From positions 36,246-100,245 of the forward strand of contig JAIELX010000027.1 of assembly GCA_019752635.1 (NCBI GenBank): 64,000 bases of DNA, in the 5' to 3' direction. This document shows positions 54,370 to 62,726 of the stretch, piece by piece (positions within the stretch are counted from its first letter, which is position 1; every line of letters begins with the position of its first letter). The notes beneath the pieces were generated by a model. It searched no databases, had not been told where the DNA came from, and saw only the letters and a list, made by a program, of their open reading frames with translations. The position numbers were made by a program, and so were the translations under genes. The DNA is from Candidatus Obscuribacterales bacterium. GTDB lineage: Bacteria; Cyanobacteriota; Vampirovibrionia; Obscuribacterales; Obscuribacteraceae.

Positions 54370-55881
54370 ATGACAATGAAACTAAGCAATCTAATTCCGC
54401 TGCTAGCATGTGTCGGATTGATCAGCTCGACAGCATGCGTGCTGGCTGAAGAAAGTAAGACAACACAGGCGCCCGACGCCGAGGCATGGCGCAATAAGCC
54501 ACCGGCTCTGCCCGCACCGAGACCGTTCACCATGCCGGTGGTAGATAAATACAAACTGGCGAACGGTTTGACAGTTGAACTAGTCGAAGATCATCGCGTG
54601 CCTTGGACAACCGTGTCGCTTGGCTTTAGAAGCGGTGTGGCGAACGATAGAGCCGACCAGCCAGGCGTTGCCTCCATGGTGGCGGATATGGTGACGGAAG
54701 GCACCAAGTCGCGCACCAGCAAGCAGGTTGCAGAACAGATCGATTACATCGGTGGTGGCATCTCTACGACCGGAGGAGCTGACAATACTTACGTATCAGC
54801 TTCCGGACTTTCAGAGTACAACGGGCGTTTGCTCAATCTGCTCGCGGATGTTTGCTTGAATCCTTCTTTCCCTGAAGACGAACTCAAGCTCAAGAAAACA
54901 AACAAGATCCAGGAGCTGACGATTCAGCGTGGACGATCTGAGTTTCTGGTTGATGAACGCTTTGCGGAAGTGGTGTTCGGGCAACATCCCTATGGCATTA
55001 TTTCACCGAAACCGGCACAGGTTGAGAAAATTACCCGTGACCAGTTAGTCGCGTACCACGCCAATCACTACGTTCCTAACGATGCCATCCTTGTGGTGGT
55101 CGGCGACTTCAAGAAAACCGATATGAAGGCTCTGATCGAGAAGGAATTTGGTGCTTGGAAGTCCGGTAAGTGCGATGCTACACAAGTTGCATCTTTTCCT
55201 AAGCACACGGGAAAAATGATTCACCTGGTCGATAGACCCGACTCAGCGCAATCATCACTGAAGATCGGTAACTTGGGGTTGAAGCGCGACGATCCCGATT
55301 TCTATACATCCATGGTTGCGAACCAGGTTCTGGGAGGAGGCGCTATTTCTCGCCTGTTCCTCAATCTACGCGAAAAGCATGGTTTCACCTACGGCGCTTA
55401 CAGTATGGCTGCGTGGCGTCGTCAGCCCGGTTTCTTCTCAGCGGATGCCAACGTTCGTACTGAAGTTACTGCTCCGGCCTTAAAGGAATTCTTGACCGAG
55501 CTGGACAAAATTCGCAAGGACCAAGTATCTGCTGATGAGTTGAAGCACGCTAAAACTTACATGGTCGGTGTCTTTCAGCTAGGGTTGGAAAGTCAGGGCG
55601 GACTTGGACAGCGCTTGCTTGAGGCAGAGCTGTTCAACTTGCCGGAAGACTATTTGGAGAAGTATGGCGATCGAGTTATGGCGGTCACGCCGGAAGATAT
55701 CCAGCGTGTAGCCAGCAAAATGATCGATGTCGATAACTTGCAGATGTGCGTAGTGGGAGACAGCAGCAAGATCAAAGCTGAATTGGAAAAGATCGGACCT
55801 GTCACGGTCTACGATACCAACGGTTGCGCTCTATCTACGGTCAAGACACCAGCGACGAAGCCCGTAGCCGACGGCGGCTAA
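54370..55881 (+). CDS. M16 family peptidase-like protein (non-catalytic subunit)
   Basis: A 503-residue exported M16 protein with the signal peptide LIPLLACVGLISSTACVLA. The fold is that of the preceding gene (LANGLTVELVEDHRVPWT, GDFKKTDMKALIEKEF, the glycine-rich RLFLNLREKHGFTYGAYS loop), but the place of HxxEH reads VASMVADMVTEGT, so zinc cannot bind. The R/Y pair that binds substrate (FLNLREKHGFTY) is kept. Such inactive partners complete the chamber of heterodimeric M16 enzymes. 21 bases separate it from the first subunit. Confidence 0.92.
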   Translation: MTMKLSNLIPLLACVGLISSTACVLAEESKTTQAPDAEAWRNKPPALPAPRPFTMPVVDKYKLANGLTVELVEDHRVPWTTVSLGFRSGVANDRADQPGVASMVADMVTEGTKSRTSKQVAEQIDYIGGGISTTGGADNTYVSASGLSEYNGRLLNLLADVCLNPSFPEDELKLKKTNKIQELTIQRGRSEFLVDERFAEVVFGQHPYGIISPKPAQVEKITRDQLVAYHANHYVPNDAILVVVGDFKKTDMKALIEKEFGAWKSGKCDATQVASFPKHTGKMIHLVDRPDSAQSSLKIGNLGLKRDDPDFYTSMVANQVLGGGAISRLFLNLREKHGFTYGAYSMAAWRRQPGFFSADANVRTEVTAPALKEFLTELDKIRKDQVSADELKHAKTYMVGVFQLGLESQGGLGQRLLEAELFNLPEDYLEKYGDRVMAVTPEDIQRVASKMIDVDNLQMCVVGDSSKIKAELEKIGPVTVYDTNGCALSTVKTPATKPVADGG

Positions 55882-56021
55882 CACTCATTTTGTAGCAAGG
55901 TACTCGCCATGCGGTCGTTCGCATTGCGGGGGCTTTGGGTTCGGCACACGGCGTTCGCCGTGCGGCTGATGCCGGAGCGTTTAGATCTTGCGGGCACCGA
56001 ATATGGTTTTCGTTGTTGCGT

Positions 56022-56909
56022 TTAAGACTGTGTTGCGGGAGTATCCGGCGCTACAGCCGCCTGCGCGAAACCGGCTTCGGCATCAGCCTGTGCCGCAGGG
56101 GCGCCTATGGCGTCCAGCATCTCCGGTGTGAAGTCTGTTTGTTGCGCGCTGACCGCGTCGGTATTCGTGTTCGCCGCAGCATCAAACGACGATTCCTGAA
56201 TGCTCGGTTTCGCAGTTTCTGCTGCCCGCTTGATCGAAGGGCGATCAATGGATAACTCTTCAGGCGAGAACATGGATTTGTAGGTGCCGAACAAATGCAC
56301 TTCCTCGGTTGTCTTTCGTCCGGTGGCGCCGTTCTGCGGCAAGTAAGGTTCGAAAAGGACGCTGGTTTCCGGTATGCTGCTCAAGTCCGTAGCTCGGTCA
56401 CCCTTCTTAGTCGATGCGGAACTTTGTGAGTTTTCAAACTGACGCGGCTGCGGGCTAATGTCTCGATCCGGATAGGTTTCGAGGAAGCCTGCAACTGGAG
56501 TGGTATCCGTCGGCAAAATAATGGGTTGCCTGAACGCGGCAACAGAATCTGCGGCTGCCTCGTATTGAGCTGTAATTTCTTGATCTGTGAAATTTTGTTC
56601 CGGGCCTACTTGGGCTACATCGTTCATTCCCAATTCATACAGCGGCACATGATATTCGCCGTTAAAACGTGGCTCGTAGGCGGGCTTCCTGTACTCGTCC
56701 GTTACGCGCTGGCTTTCGACCAATACGCGCTTGAGCTCTTTCTCCATTTCGTCGCGACGAAACTCGGGATCGCCAAACCAGTGCATGCGGCAACGAAGCC
56801 ACCGTTGCTTCGCTTTGAATTCCTTGTCGCGAACACGATCTAGCAGATTAATCGGTTCCGCGATTCGTCTTCGGCGTTCACGGTCAATTCGCTCGTAGCG
56901 TGCTCGCAT
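56022..56909 (-). CDS. Hypothetical protein, 295 aa
   Basis: A soluble protein that I do not recognise. The first 75 residues are strongly basic and helical (ARYERIDRERRRRI, KQRWLRCRMHWFG), the rest is polar and low-complexity with Ala/Thr-rich ends. There is no signal peptide. ATG at 56909; a TTG lies three codons earlier, and the frame stays open for about 28 more codons to a TAG with plausible sequence (LRFLDEFLQDGSRRR) but no ATG or GTG. It is convergent with the M16 pair and 337 bases downstream of the carboxylase gene. Confidence 0.6.
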   Translation of the reverse strand: MRARYERIDRERRRRIAEPINLLDRVRDKEFKAKQRWLRCRMHWFGDPEFRRDEMEKELKRVLVESQRVTDEYRKPAYEPRFNGEYHVPLYELGMNDVAQVGPEQNFTDQEITAQYEAAADSVAAFRQPIILPTDTTPVAGFLETYPDRDISPQPRQFENSQSSASTKKGDRATDLSSIPETSVLFEPYLPQNGATGRKTTEEVHLFGTYKSMFSPEELSIDRPSIKRAAETAKPSIQESSFDAAANTNTDAVSAQQTDFTPEMLDAIGAPAAQADAEAGFAQAAVAPDTPATQS

Positions 56910-56918
56910 TTGTTGCAA

Positions 56919-57255
56919 GCGCCTGCGAGAGCCGTCTTGAAGAAACTCGTCGAGAAAGCGTAGACCGCTCGTATTATGCTCTTCTGTGAGGCTAATTGTC
57001 GTGATCCCCTATGCTGCCTGGCATACGCGCATTCTAACGCCAACACGCGAGGTTTATCGTTCGCCGGGTGAATAATACCGCGCCCTCTTTGCAACGGTCA
57101 ACTTGATTACGTATCATCTTTCGTCAAGGTTACGCGCTGAGTCCTGCTAAGCGGTTTGTAAAGTAGCGCGCCATATCTGCAACGCCGCCGCCCATGAGGC
57201 GTCAGCCGTTAAGTATACAAGGACGCCCATGGCTAATGATGCTTCGTAATCAGTT
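56919..57255. other. Intergenic region between the unknown 295-aa gene and the carboxylase gene
   Basis: I see no gene or clear terminator in these 337 bases. The part next to 56919 may code for extra N-terminal residues of the unknown gene. Confidence 0.35.
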
Positions 57256-58806
57256 TTACACCGGCAATACGGAGTGTTTCTTCTTGTAGCTGACGAGTTT
57301 CTTTGATTTATAGGCGCCAAATCGCTTTACCAGTTCACCACGAAGGCTCGAACCCGAGACGATACCGTCGATTACGAGCTCGGAGGCCAATCGATAGAGG
57401 TCTACGTCCTCGCGGTATTCGTTTCTCTTTTCCTCAATAAATGCAGGGCGTTCTGCTTCGGGAAGTTCCATGATTTTATTGTAATAAACCGCATTAACAG
57501 CGGCTTCCGGTCCCATCACTGCGATGCAGGCCGTGGGTAAAGCCAAGCAGGCATCGGGTTCGAATGCCGGTCCGCACATCGCGTAAAGACCCGCTCCGTA
57601 TGCTTTGCGGATCACTACCGAGATCTTCGGCACATCCGCAGAGGACATCGCAGAAATCATTTTCGCGCCCGCGCGTATGATGCCTGCTCGCTCGACTTTG
57701 GTGCCGATCATAAAGCCGGGAACGTCGGCCAGGAACAACAACGGGATGTTGAACGCGTTGCACAGCCACATGAATCTAGCGCCTTTGTCCGCCGAATCGA
57801 CGAACAGGACGCCGCCTTTGACTTTTGGTTGATTCGCCACGATGCCCACGGCTTTGCCGTCTATGCGAGCCAATCCGGTGACGAGCTCACCGGCGAAGAG
57901 TTTCTTGATTTCGAAGAAGGACCCTGCGTCGACCAGTCGATCGATGACTTGGTACATATCGAATGGAACGTTCTCTTTATCGGGAATCAGCTGTTCGATT
58001 GTTTTTTCGTGCTTCGGCGGATCTATTGCTACCCTTACCGGTGGCTGTTCATCGCAGTTTGACGGGAAGTAGGTTAGATATTGTCGGCAAAGTGATATGG
58101 CTTCTTCTTCCGATTGAACCAGAATGTCGCCGCAACCGCTGACGGAACAGTGCATTCGAGCGCCGCCCATTTCCTCCAGCGTTACCTTTTCACCGATAAC
58201 CATCTCCGCCATTCGGGGAGAGCCCAAATACATGGAAGCTCGGCCTTCGGTCATGATGACGATGTCGCAAAATGCCGGAATGTACGCGCCGCCGGCTGCG
58301 GAAGGTCCGAACAACAAGCAGATTTGCGGTATGAAACCCGACAGTTCAACTTGATTGTGGAATATCTTTCCGGCGCCGCGGCGTCCGGGAAACATCTCAA
58401 TTTGGTCTGTGATGCGGGCTCCGGCGGAATCCACTAGATAGATTAGGGGAACGCGAAGTTTCGCGGCGGTTTCCTGGATGCGAATGATCTTCTCAACCGT
58501 TCGCCAGCCCCACGAGCCGGCTTTGACGGTTGCATCGTTGGCCATGAAGCAGACGCGGCGCCCGTCGATCGTTCCTACGCCTGTTATCACTCCGTCGGCC
58601 GGCAAATCTTTCTCGCGGCAGTTGGCAAAGAGTGCGTCTTCGACTTCGTAGCCGGGATCGAGAAGCAAGTTTAGACGTTCGCGTGCGAACAGTTTGCCTT
58701 CTTCTTCCAGCTTCTTATGGTATTTCGGGGCGCCGCCTTTCTTGATTTCGCGCTCACGCTCTAACAAGCGCTCTGTTTTGTCATCGGTTTTCAAGTCAGT
58801 TACCAT
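57256..58806 (-). CDS. Acyl-CoA carboxylase beta subunit (propionyl-/methylmalonyl-CoA type)
   Basis: A 516-residue carboxyltransferase subunit. Conserved stretches are ARERLNLLLDPG, LVDSAGARI, GPSAAGGAYIPAFCD in the N-half, and ADVPGFMIGTKVERAGIIRAG and the GAYGAGLYAMCG-like segment IRKAYGAGLYAMCG in the C-half. These form the crotonase-fold sites that take carboxyl-biotin and the acyl-CoA. Acyl specificity (propionyl, methylcrotonyl or methylmalonyl) cannot be decided by eye; no biotin carboxylase or carrier gene is adjacent. ATG 58806; no Shine-Dalgarno is obvious. Confidence 0.92.
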   Translation of the reverse strand: MVTDLKTDDKTERLLEREREIKKGGAPKYHKKLEEEGKLFARERLNLLLDPGYEVEDALFANCREKDLPADGVITGVGTIDGRRVCFMANDATVKAGSWGWRTVEKIIRIQETAAKLRVPLIYLVDSAGARITDQIEMFPGRRGAGKIFHNQVELSGFIPQICLLFGPSAAGGAYIPAFCDIVIMTEGRASMYLGSPRMAEMVIGEKVTLEEMGGARMHCSVSGCGDILVQSEEEAISLCRQYLTYFPSNCDEQPPVRVAIDPPKHEKTIEQLIPDKENVPFDMYQVIDRLVDAGSFFEIKKLFAGELVTGLARIDGKAVGIVANQPKVKGGVLFVDSADKGARFMWLCNAFNIPLLFLADVPGFMIGTKVERAGIIRAGAKMISAMSSADVPKISVVIRKAYGAGLYAMCGPAFEPDACLALPTACIAVMGPEAAVNAVYYNKIMELPEAERPAFIEEKRNEYREDVDLYRLASELVIDGIVSGSSLRGELVKRFGAYKSKKLVSYKKKHSVLPV

Positions 58807-58877
58807 CCCGTTATTACCTTATGTTGTGTCGGCTACGTGATTTCTTCCTGGTGGTCGGAACTGCAACTTAGTCCTCC

Positions 58878-58895
58878 CGGGAGCGCGCGCTCCCG
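58878..58895. promoter_or_regulatory. Perfect 18-base palindrome between carboxylase and flavoprotein genes
   Basis: CGGGAGCGCGCGCTCCCG reads the same on both strands. It lies 72 bases upstream of the carboxylase ATG, in the 276-base divergent region shared with the Tat-exported flavoprotein. A regulator dimer site is possible; a local GC-rich hairpin is the alternative. Confidence 0.35.
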
Positions 58896-59082
58896 ACCCG
58901 CACCGCGAATGCGCCCTATTTTACAACCGCGCACCCTTGCGCGCCCGCCACTTAACTTTGATTTTGGCATTGAGGGAACTCTTGACCGTCTTTCGGCATC
59001 TCTGCGTAGGATAATCTGTGTGTGCAGACTGAGTGAGACTCCGTTTTGCCGAAGACAAGACCTATCCTGAGCGGGGCCTCAT

Positions 59083-60615
59083 TTGTTGAACGAAGACAAA
59101 CAATCACGGCGCGAGTTTCTGCAAAAAATGGCCGCGCTGCTAACGATGCAAATGGCTTTCTCTAGTCGTGGCGCAAGTGGTGCGGATGAGCTCGCTGCTA
59201 CGAGCTTTCCTTTCAAAGTGTCCAATTGGACCGGTGACGATTTCACCGCGGGACACAAGTTGCGCATCGGTGAGGTGCCCGCAATTCCTTCGGCGCCCGA
59301 GCGGAAAGTCGACATTGTCATTGTCGGTGGCGGTGTATCCGGGCTCACTGCCGCGCATAGGCTCAAGGACCACGACTTTCTTTTGCTGGAACAGTACGAC
59401 TCTACAGGCGGGCATGCTCGCGGCGGAAGTTTTCGCGGCATTGACTATTCTTGGGGCTCAGCTTATACCAGCACCGTGGATGGTATCAGCGGTGAGCTCT
59501 TTTCCGAGCTAAAAATTGTCCCTGTAGAGTTGCCTCCCGAACGGAACAGTTGGTACTGGCAGCAGAAGTTCTGCACCGCGGAAGGCGCCGCTGCAAATGG
59601 GCAACTTCAATCGCAGTATCAGCGACTGTTGAAGGAAGTTGCGCCGGTGCTGCAGACCGTGAGAAAAGAAAAGGAGGGCGAACTCTCTCCTAAGTTCACC
59701 GAGTTGGACACCACTGTGTTCGCTTCGGCGCTAAAAGATTATTCGCCTGAGTTCATAGGCTTGATTGACAGCTACTGTCGGTCATCTTTTTGCGGTGGTA
59801 TCACGCAGATTTCGACCCTTGCCGGCTACTTGCTTCTAGAAGATCTTCTCACTCCGTCCTATGTTTTCAAAGGCGGCAATCCAGCCATAGCGAAGGCGTT
59901 GACCTCCAGTGTCGAGAAGACCGGCAAAGGCCGTATGGTAACAGGCTCTTTCGTTTGGAAGGTCGAAATGACCGACACGGGAGCTTCCGTCATATACAGT
60001 ACTGCGGACGGCGCTTGCCATCGGGTTGATTGCAAGCATGTGATCGTGGCGACATCGCCTATGGTGGCAGCCCGGCAACTGGTTCATGTCGATAACATGC
60101 TGCGTGCTCAGCTAATGATGTTCAAATTCGGCGCATATCTCGTAGCAAACTGCCTGATGAAGAAGAAAGCTTTTGACGGTAGTTATGACTGTTTTATCGG
60201 TGAGCCGTCGAGCTTTACGGATATCATCGTGGCAGAAACTCCCTACATGGTCGCCAAAGAGTACAAGCCGGACATGGGTTCTGTTCTTACGGTGTATCAG
60301 CCTTATGTTCCTGGATCTGCAGGTCGTGGCTTGCTTCTGGCCGGCGACCGCATGGCGTTTGCGAAGCAACTTTCCGAGGACCTCGAAAAACTGATTTTGA
60401 ATTTGACGCCGTCTCTGGAAGAACTTGTTCTAACCCGTTGGGGGCACGCGCTTGCCGTGGTTAGCCCCGGCTACTTCGGCCGTCTCGCCAAAATGAAATT
60501 GCTCGGCGACAAACTGAGCTTCGCGCACAGCAGCCTTGCCGGCGGTCCTTACGTGGAAGCTGCGATCAAGGGCGGCACCGACGCCGCCGCAAACGCAATG
60601 CGAATGCTGCGATAG
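59083..60615 (+). CDS. Tat-exported FAD-dependent amine-oxidase-like flavoprotein
   Basis: A 510-residue flavoprotein with a twin-arginine signal (SRREFLQK, then AALLTMQMAF), so it is folded with FAD in the cytoplasm and exported. The Rossmann motif VDIVIVGGGVSGLTAAHRL lies at about 78-96, followed by LLEQYDSTGGHARGGS. Layout matches flavin-containing amine oxidase / phytoene-desaturase-like enzymes, with the late FAD segment ending SSLAGGPYVEAAIKGG. Substrate unknown. The start codon is TTG and uncertain by a few codons. Convergent with the next gene, 9 bases apart. Confidence 0.87.
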   Translation: MLNEDKQSRREFLQKMAALLTMQMAFSSRGASGADELAATSFPFKVSNWTGDDFTAGHKLRIGEVPAIPSAPERKVDIVIVGGGVSGLTAAHRLKDHDFLLLEQYDSTGGHARGGSFRGIDYSWGSAYTSTVDGISGELFSELKIVPVELPPERNSWYWQQKFCTAEGAAANGQLQSQYQRLLKEVAPVLQTVRKEKEGELSPKFTELDTTVFASALKDYSPEFIGLIDSYCRSSFCGGITQISTLAGYLLLEDLLTPSYVFKGGNPAIAKALTSSVEKTGKGRMVTGSFVWKVEMTDTGASVIYSTADGACHRVDCKHVIVATSPMVAARQLVHVDNMLRAQLMMFKFGAYLVANCLMKKKAFDGSYDCFIGEPSSFTDIIVAETPYMVAKEYKPDMGSVLTVYQPYVPGSAGRGLLLAGDRMAFAKQLSEDLEKLILNLTPSLEELVLTRWGHALAVVSPGYFGRLAKMKLLGDKLSFAHSSLAGGPYVEAAIKGGTDAAANAMRMLR

Positions 60616-60627
60616 CCCCCCGGGCTA
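60613..60627. terminator. Inverted repeat joining two convergent stop codons
   Basis: TAGCCC-CCC-GGGCTA contains the TAG of the flavoprotein gene on one strand and the TAG of the next gene on the other. The stem is short and no T-run follows, so it may be only a weak bidirectional stop. Confidence 0.3.
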
Positions 60628-61107
60628 GTTGTCGAGGCAGATATAGCAGCCTGAGGCGTGTTCGAATACGGCGTGCTTTGGACATTTGCGTGGAGGGTCG
60701 GCCTTGAACTGCAGCTCCCACTCTCTGTCTTTGCCAACGTGCGATTGTTGGTAATGGTCTACCATGTCGCGTAGTTTTATGAGAGACTCGCCAACGTAGG
60801 GCGGCTCATAACCCAGTGCTGTCCAGCGGTGTTTCTTCATTGCTCTGTGGATTGTTTTGAGAACAAAGATCTTCTGTTTCTGAAAGTCCTTGTTGTTCCA
60901 TGCGATGTCATTCAAATCGAAACCGCACATGCCCGGTCCGAGCAAGGAATGATCATGTTCGGCCAACCAGGCGACGAAATTTTGCTCCCACTCGGTCTCT
61001 GCAACATCCGAGCCGGAAAGGAGCAACACCGAAATCAGCACTGATGTGCCTCCGTTGCTAAGCTGCAAGTACTCGCCGTTTTTTTCGTTTGTGATTAAGT
61101 TGCCCAT
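60625..61107 (-). CDS. Hypothetical protein with C-terminal zinc-knuckle
   Basis: A 160-residue soluble protein that I do not recognise. The body is alpha/beta (VLISVLLLSGSDV, EQNFVAWLAEHDHSLLG, DFQKQKIFVLKTIHRAMKKH). The last 22 residues contain KCPKHAVFEHASGCYIC, four Cys/His ligands in zinc-knuckle spacing. ATG 61107 follows GGGGAG at seven bases; the frame is open for eight codons more. It lies 69 bases downstream of the 408-residue repeat protein on the same strand, so the two may be cotranscribed. Confidence 0.62.
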   Translation of the reverse strand: MGNLITNEKNGEYLQLSNGGTSVLISVLLLSGSDVAETEWEQNFVAWLAEHDHSLLGPGMCGFDLNDIAWNNKDFQKQKIFVLKTIHRAMKKHRWTALGYEPPYVGESLIKLRDMVDHYQQSHVGKDREWELQFKADPPRKCPKHAVFEHASGCYICLDN

Positions 61108-61176
61108 TCTCGTGCTCCCCACCGGAGCCAACAGGCCCTGAAGCAGCGCTGGTAGTCTACAACTGATGCCAAGCGG

Positions 61177-62403
61177 TTAGTGCTGAGATGCTTGTGCTGT
61201 TTCGATCGGGGTGGCTGCGCCCTCTGCTTTCCAACCCAATTCGACAAGTGCGTCATCGAAAGTGCAGCGCATCCGCTGGCAGTAATTGAGAGCTATTACG
61301 GCCTGTTCTTGCTTCAAGAACCCTTCTCTTATAAGGAACTGGCAGCGCAACGCGGCGTGTACTAACAGTTCGTCCAACTGCCCCGTGGCGACAAGGATTT
61401 TGCCGAGAAGATTGCCATTGATCACGCTGAGACGAAGCGCTTCATTGATATCGTCTTCCGTGACCAGTCCGGATAATTTGAGTAGTTCGCCGAAACGGAT
61501 TGTTTCGTGCGGGCGAGCTCCTAGCAGACCCAGTTCTGCGATCGCCTGTGAGATTGAAAGGTTGCGCGTGATTACCAACCGCAAAATTTCTGCTGCTTGT
61601 ACGGGCATGAAGTGATGGTTTTCCATCATGTCTTGAATTTGTAGAGAACAGTCCAGCACCTGGCGCGTAATGATTTGACGCGTCACCAGCACTTGTCCCA
61701 GCGGCTTCTCCTCGAGCAAACCAACTTCAAGCGCGGTCATCAATATTTCTTGTGATAGAAAACCGGACAGCACTAACAGTTCACCGAGTTTGATTCGCTT
61801 CTGTTGAGGTTGCTTGATGACGCCTTCATCCGACAGCAACATCTCGAAGTTCTGCTGTCTATCGTATGCTGCTCTGAGTGCTTTGACGGCCTGTTCCTTA
61901 TTTATCTTCTTGTCGCGGATCATCACCTGTGCATTCAGCGCGGCCCACAAAGTTGTATCACTGACTTTCCCGGTGTTGAACAGAACTCGGCCAAGAGGCA
62001 GACCAGTCTCTTTCGAGGTGTCCAGGCTTGCCAGTAAATCTTCCTTAGCCACCAGTCCGGCTGCAACCAACAGGTCTCCGAGTTTGGTTTCCGTAGTGGC
62101 TTCTTTGGGCGTCCATCCCAACTGCCGAAGCGCATCGGGCAAAGGCTGCTTCTGCTCCTTAACCATCTGCAGCGCCCGTAGCGCTGTTTCGGGCGCGACC
62201 AGATTGTCTCTGAGCAGTGTTTGAACCTGAATAGCCGCCTGCAGGACCGCCTGATCCAGGTAACCCGACATGACCATGACCTTGCCGATTGGCAGCCCCA
62301 ATGACGAGGCTATATCCATGGCTTCGGCCAACTCGTGTTGCTGGACGATACACGCCTTGATAAGTAGGTCGCCTATGCGTATCTGCCTGGTTTCTGACGT
62401 CAT
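61177..62403 (-). CDS. Protein of four tandem 98-residue MshEN/GspE-N-like repeats
   Basis: A 408-residue soluble protein made only of four copies of one unit with an exact period of 98 residues. Each unit starts I/K-x-x-G-[DE]-LL, with Gly at residues 11, 109, 207 and 305, has a second fixed Gly at 40, 138, 236 and 334 (LPxGKV-like), and ends near 97, 195, 293 and 391 (QLGW in the first, ELGW in the last). The unit resembles the N-terminal domain of GspE/PilB ATPases (MshEN fold), which often binds cyclic di-GMP, but there is no ATPase here. A signalling adaptor is the inference. ATG 62403 with GGGAG ahead. Confidence 0.78.
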   Translation of the reverse strand: MTSETRQIRIGDLLIKACIVQQHELAEAMDIASSLGLPIGKVMVMSGYLDQAVLQAAIQVQTLLRDNLVAPETALRALQMVKEQKQPLPDALRQLGWTPKEATTETKLGDLLVAAGLVAKEDLLASLDTSKETGLPLGRVLFNTGKVSDTTLWAALNAQVMIRDKKINKEQAVKALRAAYDRQQNFEMLLSDEGVIKQPQQKRIKLGELLVLSGFLSQEILMTALEVGLLEEKPLGQVLVTRQIITRQVLDCSLQIQDMMENHHFMPVQAAEILRLVITRNLSISQAIAELGLLGARPHETIRFGELLKLSGLVTEDDINEALRLSVINGNLLGKILVATGQLDELLVHAALRCQFLIREGFLKQEQAVIALNYCQRMRCTFDDALVELGWKAEGAATPIETAQASQH

Positions 62404-62726
62404 GCGGGACTCCCTCTAATACCCCACCATCTTCGTGCCACGAAAACGAACACTTTAGTATTGCGGCGCGAACTTTTATGGAAGTCTAGCCGTTTTTGGG
62501 CGTTTTGGTTGAGTTTTCGCAATACTTCTCACAAACAACTTTATTATCAGATGCAAGGAGAACGCCGCTTCGTCAAGCGCTAACAGCTGGCGACGCGGGG
62601 ACGATTCGCTTGCCAACTTGCCGTGCTTGGCAGTATCAGAAGTGGTGGCACGCCGAAAACGAAAACCCCGCTCGAATTTCGAGCGGGGCCTCCTGTCGGA
62701 TTAAACTGCGGTTGTCGGGGCGAACC
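62404..62726. other. Intergenic region between the repeat protein and the S41 peptidase
   Basis: The right half contains the terminator at 62661-62688. The left half must hold the promoter of the repeat protein. No other gene seen. Confidence 0.4.
62661..62688 (-). terminator. Rho-independent terminator of the S41 peptidase gene
   Basis: On the minus strand CCCCGCTCGAA pairs with TTCGAGCGGGG with almost no loop, and TTTTC follows at once. It lies 39 bases after the stop codon. Confidence 0.75.

Noticed and set aside
55947..55962. CACGGCG-TT-CGCCGTG hairpin after the second M16 gene as a terminator
   Set aside because: The loop of two bases is too tight and no T-run follows on either strand.
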